Assembly: GCA_964631175.1 (NCBI GenBank)
Contig: CAZVWH010000074.1
Location: 1 to 14,708 of the forward strand
From: CAZVWH01 sp964631175
Lineage (GTDB): Bacteria; Planctomycetota; Phycisphaerae; Sedimentisphaerales; Anaerobacaceae
Length of the DNA stretch: 14,708 bases
Direction: 5' to 3'
Each line of letters opens with the position of its first letter. Position 1 is the stretch's first letter. Shown in pieces: positions 6,357 through 13,149 of the stretch. The notes under the pieces were generated by a model. The model worked only from the letters and a program-made list of their open reading frames with translations. It had not been told where the DNA came from and did no database searches. The position numbers and the translations under genes are program-made.

Positions 6357-7336
6357 ATCTGCGTTTGACAAAATTTCAAAAACAATTGTGTAATTTGCTC
6401 CAGAAAGGCCTGCCTGTATGCCGACGGCCATTTGCCGAGATAGCAAAGGGCTTAAACTGTACCGAAAAGGAAGCTCTGCAACAAACAAACCGGCTGAAAG
6501 AGCTTGGTATTATTCGTCGCTTTTGCGCTATAATAAATTATCGCATCCTTGGCGTGACCGGCACTCTCGTTGCCGCACATGTCCCCGAAGAAAACCTGAC
6601 GGAAGTTGTCGAGGCGGTAAACAGCCTCGCAAACGTCTCTCATAATTATCGTAGAGTTCATTATTACAATTTATGGTTCACTTTACAAGCACAGACGCCT
6701 GAGCATATTAGACTTATGCTATCAAACCTTTCAGGACGTTTCGCTATTGATTTTCATAGTTTGCCTGTCAGAAATGTCTTTAAGCTTAACGTTCGCTTCG
6801 ATGCCGAGAGCAAAGAGGCCGGTGAGGGCGGATTATTACAGGATGTGGAAACAAGGCCAAAAGACAAAGAGATCGAATTAAATGAAAATGAAAAGCTGAT
6901 ACTGTCTAAATTGCAGGATGATCTGGATATTACTGCCGAGCCGTTTGACTTTTTGGCAAATGCCGGTTTGTCGAGGAAAGATGTCCTGAGGATTATAACA
7001 GAGCTGGTTGATAAGGCTGTTATTCGCCGTATAGCTGCGATTGTTGACCATCGCAAGCTCGGATTTGTTGCTAATGTTTTATTTGCAGGCGAAGTCCCAC
7101 AGGAACGAATCGTTCAGGCCGGCAAAAGACTGGCCCGTTTCGCCATTGTCAGCCATTGTTACGAGAGAGAAACCTTCGAGAATTGGCCGTATAATTTGTT
7201 TGCCATGATGCACGCACAGAGCATGGGACAGATTCAGCATGTGGTAAATAAATTTGCCGAAGGCGAAAAGATAAAATCATATCAGCTTCTGCCGACCGCC
7301 GCAGAGCTCAAAAAGCAGCCTGTCAGACACTTCTAA
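6353..7336 (+). CDS. ahbA-ahbB: Siroheme decarboxylase, fused AhbA-AhbB (two Lrp/AsnC-like halves)
   Basis: Removes the C12 and C18 acetate carboxyls of siroheme to give 12,18-didecarboxysiroheme, the AhbC substrate. In many organisms AhbA and AhbB are separate and form a heterodimer; here one 327-residue chain carries both, as in NirDL of heme d1 producers. Each half has a winged-helix part and an AsnC-like part. Half one (1-155) has LKELGIIRRFCAIINYRILG and VSHNYRRVHYYNLWFTL (95-111). Half two (about 175-327) has VIRRIAAIVDHRKLGF and VSHCYERETFENWPYNLFAMMH (266-287). Although the halves look like transcription factors, the family is enzymatic. The start is TTG 6353, overlapping the ahbD TGA by four bases (TTGA), with GAGAGG at 6341-6346 as a well-placed ribosome binding site. 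A heme d1 role is less likely because AhbC and AhbD are alongside. Confidence 0.92.
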   Translation: MNLRLTKFQKQLCNLLQKGLPVCRRPFAEIAKGLNCTEKEALQQTNRLKELGIIRRFCAIINYRILGVTGTLVAAHVPEENLTEVVEAVNSLANVSHNYRRVHYYNLWFTLQAQTPEHIRLMLSNLSGRFAIDFHSLPVRNVFKLNVRFDAESKEAGEGGLLQDVETRPKDKEIELNENEKLILSKLQDDLDITAEPFDFLANAGLSRKDVLRIITELVDKAVIRRIAAIVDHRKLGFVANVLFAGEVPQERIVQAGKRLARFAIVSHCYERETFENWPYNLFAMMHAQSMGQIQHVVNKFAEGEKIKSYQLLPTAAELKKQPVRHF

Positions 7337-7339
7337 AAA

Positions 7340-7365
7340 CAGAGCCGCAACTGAAAGGGAGCGGT
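7340..7365 (+). repeat. 26-bp repeat, copy 1 (CAGAGCCGC...GGGAGCGGT)
   Basis: CAGAGCCGCAACTGAA followed by AGGGAGCGGT. Its reverse complement is matched at 12572-12597 with 3 mismatches in 26. It lies in the 89-bp gap between the convergent ahbAB and pcm genes. It is not a clear terminator. Confidence 0.65.
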
Positions 7366-7425
7366 AAGCATGTTCTTATTGTCGTTATTCCTTCGATTCA
7401 CCCTGTGATATAACGCAGTGCTGTC

Positions 7426-8367
7426 TCACGGATTCTTTTGCACCTCGCCGGTCATAGGGACAAAACGGACCGGCATGACATTTTTCTTGTGCAGGTTGCC
7501 CTTTTCGCCCTTGGTTATCAAGACTAAATACTGAAAGCCTAAGCGACCCTCCACAGGCAGGATCATTCTGCCGCCCTGCTTTAGCTGCTCGACTAAGGGC
7601 TCAGGGATGCGTCCGGCAGCAGCCGTGCCGATGATAGCGTCGAACGGCGCCTTTTCGGGCCAGCCGAAGTAACCGTCACCTGCTCGAACGAATACATTCC
7701 TATAGCCAAGCTTAGCAAGACGCTCCTTGGCAATTTTTGCAAGCTCTTCGACTATCTCGATTGTATAAACTTCCTGTGCAATCTCGGCGCATACCGCAGC
7801 CTGATAGCCTGAGCCTGTGCCAATCTCCAACACTTTCGAGCCGGGCTTTAGCTGTAAAGCCTGTGTCATAAATGCCACGATGTATGGCTGGCTTATGGTC
7901 TGGCCGAAACCTATTGGAAGCGGATAATCGCCGTATGCCAAACGCTGCTCACGGTCTCTGACAAACGCGTGTCGCGGCACAGTTCGCATCGCCTTTAGAA
8001 CATTCGGGTCATTGACGTCACGTGTACGGATTTGTTGTTTGACCATTTTGTCCCGATCTTCGATGCGCTCGTTGAAAGCCGGATGATTGTGGTCCGGCGG
8101 AAGGGCCTTGCTTAGGTTTGGGTCTTGCTGCTTCTGTTTGCGCTCGGGATCCTCTGAGCGTTTATTTGCGTTCGGCTCTTTCTTTTCTGCAGCAAGACTA
8201 ACACTTTGCTCAACTTTACTTTTAACCATAAAAAACACCACAACCGATATGCAAGCTAACAGTAAAATTACCAGTATATCATTGCGAGCCCTTCGACTAC
8301 GCTCAGAGCCTGTCTTGAATGCAATGAAGGACTCGATTCCGCGAAGCAATCTATTTTTTTTACCCAT
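7426..8367 (-). CDS. pcm: Protein-L-isoaspartate O-methyltransferase with N-terminal membrane anchor
   Basis: SAM-dependent repair enzyme that methylates isoaspartyl residues in damaged proteins. The C-terminal domain (about 103-310) is typical: RDVNDPNVLKAMRTVPRHAFV, ISQPYIVAFMTQAL, SAM motif I VLEIGTGSGYQ (179-189), then RNVFVRAGDGYFGWPEKAPFDAIIGTAAAGRIPEPLVEQL. Ahead of it are a membrane helix (about 30-48, ILVILLLACISVVVFF) and a charged linker (50-100), so the enzyme probably faces the periplasm. The start is ATG 8367, with GGGGGTG six bases upstream; a GTG at 8394 would add nine residues. Residues 18-29 (KTGSERSRRARN) are encoded by a repeat of the GTCGAAGG family, inserted just before the helix and adding positive charge. 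It is the last gene of the - strand set, separated from etfCX by a terminator, and converges with ahbAB. Confidence 0.92.
   Translation of the reverse strand: MGKKNRLLRGIESFIAFKTGSERSRRARNDILVILLLACISVVVFFMVKSKVEQSVSLAAEKKEPNANKRSEDPERKQKQQDPNLSKALPPDHNHPAFNERIEDRDKMVKQQIRTRDVNDPNVLKAMRTVPRHAFVRDREQRLAYGDYPLPIGFGQTISQPYIVAFMTQALQLKPGSKVLEIGTGSGYQAAVCAEIAQEVYTIEIVEELAKIAKERLAKLGYRNVFVRAGDGYFGWPEKAPFDAIIGTAAAGRIPEPLVEQLKQGGRMILPVEGRLGFQYLVLITKGEKGNLHKKNVMPVRFVPMTGEVQKNP
8286..8315. repeat. GTCGAAGG-type repeat inside pcm
   Basis: GAGCCCTTCGACTACGCTCAGAGCCTGTCT on the + strand lies in the pcm coding region and is read on the - strand as TGSERSRRA. It is preceded by ATCATTGCGAG, which recalls the inner arm of the MITE-like element at 4660-4671, so two repeat types adjoin here. 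Confidence 0.8.
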
Positions 8368-8473
8368 CTTTGCACCCCCTTTTTTAGCCGTCACGGCTCG
8401 ACCGAGCCAGCCGAAGTCCGAAACGGCAATGGTTTAAATCGGCGAATGAAACAATTCCCAAATGAATTTAGGA

Positions 8474-8502
8474 TTTACAAAACCCTCAAGTAAACTTGAG
8501 GG
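8474..8502 (-). terminator. Rho-independent terminator after the etfCX gene
   Basis: On the - strand: CCCTCAAG (8502-8495), loop TTTA, CTTGAGGG (8490-8483), then TTTTGTAAA. The stem is a perfect 8 bp. It begins a few bases after the etfCX stop and separates that gene from pcm. TTTAGCC precedes the stem, as in the other two terminators. Confidence 0.82.
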
Positions 8503-8507
8503 CTAAA

Positions 8508-10184
8508 CTACATTCGCTTGTAATGGGGGCCGCCGGTACCTTCCGGGACGGTCCAGCGGATGTTGTTAAAGGGACACTTCCGCTGGCAGGTCTTACAGTG
8601 CAAACAATTCGACGGATTGGCCGGCTTTACCTCATCGTGAATCGTTTCGTACACGCCAGCGGGACAGAACGTAATGCAGGGACTATTAAACCTCGGCGTG
8701 CACTTGGTTTGGCAGATGGTTTTATCCAAAATCGTCAGATGCGAAGGCTGCTCTTCACGGTGCTCGGTGGCGGCCATCGCGGTAAAGGTGTCTTTATCAA
8801 AATTCTGGTTGGGCTTGAGCCGATAGTTTAACACGGTCATCGCCTCATAATCTTTTTCAATCTTAAACTTCGGCAAAAGTCCGCCCAAAACCGACAGCGG
8901 CATTCCCTGCAAAGGCCCAAACTGCGCCACCGTCTGACGGAAGCTCCTGGCTGAGTACATCTCCTTTGCGATGTTGGATTGCTCGACCAAATCGGTATAT
9001 CTGGCCGCTGCTTGCTGCGGATTATCGAGCGTCTCGACGATAGCCTTCGCCGCTTGTATGCCGGAGTCGATTGCGTTGTGCAGGCCCTTGATTTTGAGCA
9101 TGTTCACAAAGCCGGCGCTATCGCCTAAAATCATCACATTGCCTTTCCCGATGCTTCCAGATTGTGGCTCTCTCGGAATAGCGTAGTATCCGCCTTCGGG
9201 AATCATTTTTGCGCCGGCCTCCACTACTTCTCCGCCCTCGATAAATTGCTTTACGAAGCTGTGCTGTTTGAAAAGCGTTAGGGCATCTTGCGGATTAACA
9301 TCATGGTATTTCCAGTCGGCACCGACAATCATGCCGACCGAAAGATGGTCGGCAGCGCCGGCATAAACGATGCCGCCGCCGAACATACCAGGCCCAACGA
9401 TCGGTGTCCATATCGGATAGCCCATAGCGTGAACGACCCGGCTGGCTGTGAACTTTTCGTATTGCTCGGGACTTACCTTTATAAGCTCTTTTACGCCTAC
9501 CGAGTAAAGCTGGTGACATTGCCTTTGTAAGCCTGCCTTTTCTACAAATTTTTCCGTCACCAAGCCGTCGCATCCCTCGGCAAGCACTACAAAATCAGCT
9601 TCGATAAATTCGCCTTCGACGTAGTTGGGCTGTTTGTGCCCTTCTTTATCAAGGCCCTGGTCAACGAGCTTAACGCCGATTGCTTTATTAGTGTCACTAT
9701 CGAGAATAATGTCTTCAGCGGCAAAGCCGGTCAGCACCTCAGCACCGAGGTCATTTGCGATTTGTCCAAGCCACTTTGTGAGCTTACTTATCGAGACGGA
9801 GTAATCGCCCTTGTGTATCATCTGACCGAAGCCGAGGCGGAAAATCTTTGCGAGCCGAATCATAAAGAAGATGTTGAATGACAGTTTCTTTCCCAATAGG
9901 AACATAATGTTGTCTTTGTCGATTTTGTTCGCCAGCATATCTTTGGCTGCATCGGTATCCCGCCATCCCGGCACAGCCGAATCCAGCAGGCTGTGCAGCG
10001 GCTCAGCCTCTAAAACCGCGCCGGAAAGGTTGTGATTGCCCAGGTCGGCTGCCTTTTCGATGACGCAAACATCAATATCCGGCTTTAAGGTTTTCAGTTT
10101 TATCGCCGTTGCCAGACCAGCCGGCCCGGCACCGACTATCAAAACCGATACCTTGCTGTAATTCTGGTTGTTTGACACGTTCAT
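8508..10184 (-). CDS. Electron transfer flavoprotein-quinone oxidoreductase, EtfC/FixC fused to EtfX/FixX ferredoxin domain
   Basis: Passes electrons from Etf to membrane quinone through FAD and iron-sulfur clusters. The N-terminus has the FAD-binding VLIVGAGPAGLATAIKLK; further family motifs are NHNLSGAVLE, VVLAEGCDG, MILGDSAGFVNMLKIKGLHNAIDSG and YSARSFRQ. The C-terminal 75 residues form a FixX-like ferredoxin with eight cysteines: C-x3-C-x7-C-x3-CP (about 491-507) and C-x2-C-x2-C-x3-CP (about 527-537). This allows two [4Fe-4S] clusters; the human quinone oxidoreductase has one. The longest reading frame would begin at TTG 10208, inside a terminator hairpin, so I use ATG 10184 (558 residues); GTG 10193 is an alternative. 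It follows etfBA at once. Either a classical ETF-QO (etfD/fixC type) or the CX half of a bifurcating complex; I favour the latter. Confidence 0.9.
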   Translation of the reverse strand: MNVSNNQNYSKVSVLIVGAGPAGLATAIKLKTLKPDIDVCVIEKAADLGNHNLSGAVLEAEPLHSLLDSAVPGWRDTDAAKDMLANKIDKDNIMFLLGKKLSFNIFFMIRLAKIFRLGFGQMIHKGDYSVSISKLTKWLGQIANDLGAEVLTGFAAEDIILDSDTNKAIGVKLVDQGLDKEGHKQPNYVEGEFIEADFVVLAEGCDGLVTEKFVEKAGLQRQCHQLYSVGVKELIKVSPEQYEKFTASRVVHAMGYPIWTPIVGPGMFGGGIVYAGAADHLSVGMIVGADWKYHDVNPQDALTLFKQHSFVKQFIEGGEVVEAGAKMIPEGGYYAIPREPQSGSIGKGNVMILGDSAGFVNMLKIKGLHNAIDSGIQAAKAIVETLDNPQQAAARYTDLVEQSNIAKEMYSARSFRQTVAQFGPLQGMPLSVLGGLLPKFKIEKDYEAMTVLNYRLKPNQNFDKDTFTAMAATEHREEQPSHLTILDKTICQTKCTPRFNSPCITFCPAGVYETIHDEVKPANPSNCLHCKTCQRKCPFNNIRWTVPEGTGGPHYKRM

Positions 10185-10193
10185 TTGCTTCAC

Positions 10194-10220
10194 GATAAAA
10201 CCCCCCAATAAATTGGGGGG
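10194..10220 (-). terminator. Rho-independent terminator after etfBA
   Basis: On the - strand: CCCCCCAA (10220-10213), loop TTTA, TTGGGGGG (10208-10201), then TTTTATC. The stem is a perfect 8 bp. It occupies the whole gap between etfBA and etfCX. As the two products should work together, it may be partial, setting the ratio, rather than a full stop. Confidence 0.8.
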
Positions 10221-10231
10221 CTAAACATTTA

Positions 10232-12388
10232 TCATTCCAATGCCTGCACTAACTCCGGAACTATATCTTCGACGGTTCCGACAATATAATAATCGCACTG
10301 CTTAAATATCGGTGCGTTTGGGTCGCTGTTGATAGCAACGATAGTATCGGTGTTGGCAACGCCTATCATGTGCTGAATAGCACCGGAAATGCCCAAAGCA
10401 ACGTAAAGTTTCGGCCCAATCGATGTGCCGGTTTGGCCGACCTGGTGGGCACGTTCGATAAAACCCTGCTCCACCGCTGCGCGGGAAGCCCCTCTTTCAA
10501 CCTGAGTATTTAACTTCGTGTTCAGTGTGCTACACAGCATGCTCATTAGGCATTCATAATTGTCCCTGCTTTGCATGCCTTTGCCGCCGCTGACAATCAC
10601 TTCAGCGTTGAAATTCACGTCACCTGTGCCAAGCTCCGTTTTTATGATTTCCAGACTGACATCTTCCTCAGCAAGTCTGACCTTATGCCTGATGATTTTT
10701 CCTCTTCGCGATGGGTCCGGTGGGATTCGCTTCATTACGCCCGGCCTTGCGGTTGCCATTTGTGACTTTGAGTTTTTGGTGCGGATGGTAGCCATAACAT
10801 TTCCGCCAAGAGCCGGTCGAGTCTGAAGCAGAATTCCTATGTCACCTTTTCGTGAGCTGTCTCTTATATCCAGACCTGTGCAGTCGGCGGTCAGGCCGCA
10901 ACCGACTCTGTACGAAACCATCGGCGCCAGCATTCGGCCTTGCGGCGTTGCAGCGTAAAGGACAATTTGCGGCCAGTATGTGCTTATCGCATCGGCTATA
11001 ACTTTGTGATGGGCGGTTGGGTCGAAAACCTCAAGCAGCTTATCCTCGATAACATAAATATTATCTGCACCGGCAGCGATTAATTCTTCTGCCATTGACT
11101 CGACATTAAAGCCTGCTATTACAACGCCTACTTTGGTCTCTAACGAATCGGCAAGCTCACGAGCACGACCTTCAAGCTCAAACGTCGCAGGATGCACTAT
11201 ACCATCGCTGTGCTCAGCAACAACCCACACCTCGCCCTCAAACGAAGGCTTTGCAAGCTTAAAGCCTTCTATCATGTCCTCCAACGCCTTTTTGTGAAAG
11301 TGCTCACCCACAGCTTTAAGAATTTTTTCCTTATCTGCACTATCAATTTGACCTGCCTTAGTGATATCAAGCTCCTTGAGCTTTTCAGCTAAGATTTCAT
11401 AATCTTTTTGTTCTTTCTTTGTCCCTTCAAAGTTTCTATCAAACAGGCTCGCTCGTTTGTTTGGAAGAACATAGCGAGGTGCCTGAGCCTGACCGTTCTT
11501 TGCTGCCTGACCGTTACTACTTTTAAAACTTTCAACAAGAATTTTGGCTAACGATTCTGCGTTGCTTATTTGCCGGCGTTTTCTGGTGCTTTTACCCGGC
11601 GGAAAGACTCTTATTACGCTGGTCTTTGAGCCGGCAACGCCGATATGTGTGGCGTTGATGTCGGAAGCGGCCCAGCGAATAACCTGCGTCCCGTTTGCCC
11701 ACCTCGTTCCGGAGAATGTTGCAAAAAGAGGATACTCATATTTGGCAACCGTTATAACAGCCGGCAGCTTCTTTGCAGCGACTGTTTGGCTGCCGCCGCT
11801 TATAATCCGCGTAAATTCAAAACGGTTGTTCCTAAACTCGGCGTCGGTAACATAAGCAATACAGGGCAGGCCCAATTCCTCGGCGATTTGTGCCGGCACC
11901 TGAGCCGTGTCGCCGTCCACCGACTGCATGCCGGTAATCACGTAATAGTCGCTATTATTTTGCCGTAGGGCATCTGCCGTTAGGTATCCCTTGCGGGACT
12001 GTGGATTGAGGATTTCTTTGACTATTTTTCTTATGGCAAAGGCAAGCGGATTTGCCGTGGCTACGGTATCAGCTCCGCCCAGCGCTCTGTCGGTCAGCAG
12101 AATCACTATATCGGCACATCTGCTCAGGCAAAACCTGAGGACCTCTTCAGCCATTGGCGGCCCCATACTCAAAGCAATGATTTTGCCCCCGCTTCTGCTT
12201 TCGCCGAAAGCTGCGGGGGCGCTGTCTTGTCTCATCTTATTTGCAAAAGCTAAGGCTTGGGCGTCCAATTCGTTGATTACGCTGGGCAGGCGCGCCCTGA
12301 CCAGCGTGCCCGTTTCCGGATCGAATGCGTTGTCGGTGATTTGGCTTACATCGGGAACCTGTTTAACCAGGACTATATAGTTACTCAT
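10232..12388 (-). CDS. Electron transfer flavoprotein, fused beta and alpha subunits (EtfB-EtfA)
   Basis: A single 718-residue chain joins both Etf subunits. Residues 1-285 are EtfB: YIVLVKQVPD, IALSMGPP, RALGGADTVAT, TGMQSVDGDTAQVPAQIAEELG (152-173) and VIRVFPPGK. Residues 386-718 are EtfA: VWVVAEHSDG, TRPALGGNVMATI, VSGGKGM, the FAD-binding GQTGTSIGPKLYVALGISGAIQH and NSDPNAPIF. A linker of about 100 residues with charged helices joins them. The DGDTAQV motif is of the type seen in NADH-binding, electron-bifurcating Etfs and differs from the AMP-binding mammalian beta subunit. Several inserts are unusual: residues 57-68 come from a 36-bp DNA hairpin, residues about 126-145 lengthen the loop before DYYVITG, and the linker has a small direct repeat (NGQAAKNGQAQ). 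The start is ATG 12388 with a weak ribosome binding site. Etf subunits are usually separate genes, so the fusion is notable. Confidence 0.93.
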   Translation of the reverse strand: MSNYIVLVKQVPDVSQITDNAFDPETGTLVRARLPSVINELDAQALAFANKMRQDSAPAAFGESRSGGKIIALSMGPPMAEEVLRFCLSRCADIVILLTDRALGGADTVATANPLAFAIRKIVKEILNPQSRKGYLTADALRQNNSDYYVITGMQSVDGDTAQVPAQIAEELGLPCIAYVTDAEFRNNRFEFTRIISGGSQTVAAKKLPAVITVAKYEYPLFATFSGTRWANGTQVIRWAASDINATHIGVAGSKTSVIRVFPPGKSTRKRRQISNAESLAKILVESFKSSNGQAAKNGQAQAPRYVLPNKRASLFDRNFEGTKKEQKDYEILAEKLKELDITKAGQIDSADKEKILKAVGEHFHKKALEDMIEGFKLAKPSFEGEVWVVAEHSDGIVHPATFELEGRARELADSLETKVGVVIAGFNVESMAEELIAAGADNIYVIEDKLLEVFDPTAHHKVIADAISTYWPQIVLYAATPQGRMLAPMVSYRVGCGLTADCTGLDIRDSSRKGDIGILLQTRPALGGNVMATIRTKNSKSQMATARPGVMKRIPPDPSRRGKIIRHKVRLAEEDVSLEIIKTELGTGDVNFNAEVIVSGGKGMQSRDNYECLMSMLCSTLNTKLNTQVERGASRAAVEQGFIERAHQVGQTGTSIGPKLYVALGISGAIQHMIGVANTDTIVAINSDPNAPIFKQCDYYIVGTVEDIVPELVQALE
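12185..12220. repeat. 36-bp hairpin insertion inside the etfB half
   Basis: Outer arms GCCCCCGC (12185-12192) and GCGGGGGC (12213-12220) are exact reverse complements; inner arms GCTTTC (12197-12202) and GAAAGC (12206-12211) form a second stem. The whole equals exactly 12 codons, read on the - strand as APAAFGESRSGG, placed where EtfB proteins normally have a short turn before KIIALSMGPP. Confidence 0.75.
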
Positions 12389-12436
12389 ATTTAATATCTC
12401 TATTCAGTACCCGAATAACTAAATCTTGAACACAAT

Positions 12437-12471
12437 TACTTGATATTATAACTAACTGCATATATCAAGTA
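12437..12471. promoter_or_regulatory. Inverted repeat upstream of etfBA, candidate operator
   Basis: TACTTGATAT (12437-12446) and ATATCAAGTA (12462-12471) are perfect 10-bp arms 15 bp apart, 49 bp upstream of the etfBA start. TATAAT and TTGATA-like hexamers overlap it on the - strand but are spaced 12 bp apart, too close for a normal promoter. Another CTTGATAT lies near 12510. The arrangement suits a dimeric regulator's site controlling etfBA. Confidence 0.4.
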
Positions 12472-12571
12472 GCCGTATAAAAACAAGAATTTCGATTTTA
12501 CCATTTTCCTTGATATTTTCAAAGATGTAATAGTATTTTCTATGTTTTACCGCCAAACTTGAGATTCACGT

Positions 12572-12597
12572 ACCGCTCCCTTACGGTCGCGGCTCTG
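12572..12597 (-). repeat. 26-bp repeat, copy 2
   Basis: The reverse complement reads CAGAGCCGCGACCGTA followed by AGGGAGCGGT, matching 7340-7365 at 23 of 26 positions. It stands in the intergenic region upstream of etfBA, in opposite orientation to copy 1. Confidence 0.65.
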
Positions 12598-12708
12598 ATT
12601 TTATGAAACGAATATATTGTTACGGCCCATATTATATTATAGAAAATTGTCGTTTCTCGTTTATAATTGTTTTTGTCGGGGAAAAACCATCCCTTGTTCG
12701 CCAGAGAC

Positions 12709-12728
12709 GGATAAATTTTTAATCAGTC
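12709..12728. repeat. 20-bp direct repeat flanking the hypothetical module, left copy
   Basis: GGATAAATTTTTAATCAGTC. The right copy at 14076-14095 is GGATGAATTTTTAATCAGCC, in the same orientation with two mismatches. The two enclose about 1.35 kb with the two unrecognised ORFs. Confidence 0.65.
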
Positions 12729-12737
12729 CGGTGTTTA

Positions 12738-12775
12738 GAACGGGCTGAAGCGTGGTTGAGATTGTTATGTTGTAT
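12738..12775 (+). repeat. Leader-like repeat A, upstream of the 12863 ORF
   Basis: Shares the spaced core CTGAA-n-CGTGGT-n-GAGATT-n-TTA with repeat B at 13150-13188; about three quarters of the first 33 positions agree. Both copies precede an unrecognised + strand ORF. The function is unknown. Confidence 0.5.
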
Positions 12776-12862
12776 CAATATAATAAGAAAGCAAGCCAAA
12801 ATGGACGATACAAAACTACAAAGAAAGCAGGAAATTAGGTCCATATCTGAAAGGTAAAAATC

Positions 12863-13141
12863 ATGAAGGTTAAATATCTACAAGGAGATAAAAATACGAG
12901 ATTTTCAGTAGTACTTCCAGAAGACAAAGAAATAAAAGATTTATCAGCTACTATTCGAGAGGGAATAGCTAAACTTGGGAATCTCACATGTATAAAATCT
13001 GAAGATTTGTCAAATAAAACTGGTGAGGAATCATCTAAAATAATCAAAGATATCCAAGAACAAGGAGCATGTCTTAGAAAGATTGAAATCAAATTGAAAG
13101 AGATAGAGATCAGTCATCCTCCCTTCTCTGAGCTTCGCTGA
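12863..13141 (+). CDS. Hypothetical 92-residue protein
   Basis: I do not recognise this protein. It begins MKVKYLQGDKNTRFSVVLPE and is rich in Lys, Glu and Ile, with a predicted mainly helical second half (SSKIIKDIQEQGACLRKIEIKLKEIEI) that could form a short coiled coil. There are two cysteines and no signal or membrane segment. The start has a good ribosome binding site, GAAAGG, eight bases before ATG 12863. Base composition is much more AT-rich than in the heme and Etf genes, which suggests a different origin. The next ORF lies 57 bp downstream in the same direction, and both are preceded by related leader-like sequences, so they may form one unit. It could be a small partner of the 13199 product. 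Confidence 0.55.
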   Translation: MKVKYLQGDKNTRFSVVLPEDKEIKDLSATIREGIAKLGNLTCIKSEDLSNKTGEESSKIIKDIQEQGACLRKIEIKLKEIEISHPPFSELR

Positions 13142-13149
13142 AATTGGTT

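Larger units (their letters stand above)
12389..12862. other. Gene-free divergent region between etfBA and the hypothetical genes
   Basis: 474 AT-rich bases without a supportable gene. It holds a 10-bp-arm inverted repeat upstream of etfBA, copy 2 of the 26-bp repeat, a 20-bp sequence repeated near 14076, and the first of two leader-like repeats. The etfBA promoter and that of the 12863 gene must lie here, but I could not identify either with confidence. Confidence 0.6.

Noticed and set aside
6353..7336. Reading the fused AhbAB as an Lrp/AsnC transcription factor
   Set aside because: The paired YNLWFTL and NWPYNLFAMMH motifs and coupling to ahbD mark it as siroheme decarboxylase.
10185..10208. 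Extension of the EtfCX protein to TTG 10208
   Set aside because: That start codon lies inside the stem of a terminator hairpin and adds residues unlike the family; ATG 10184 is better.
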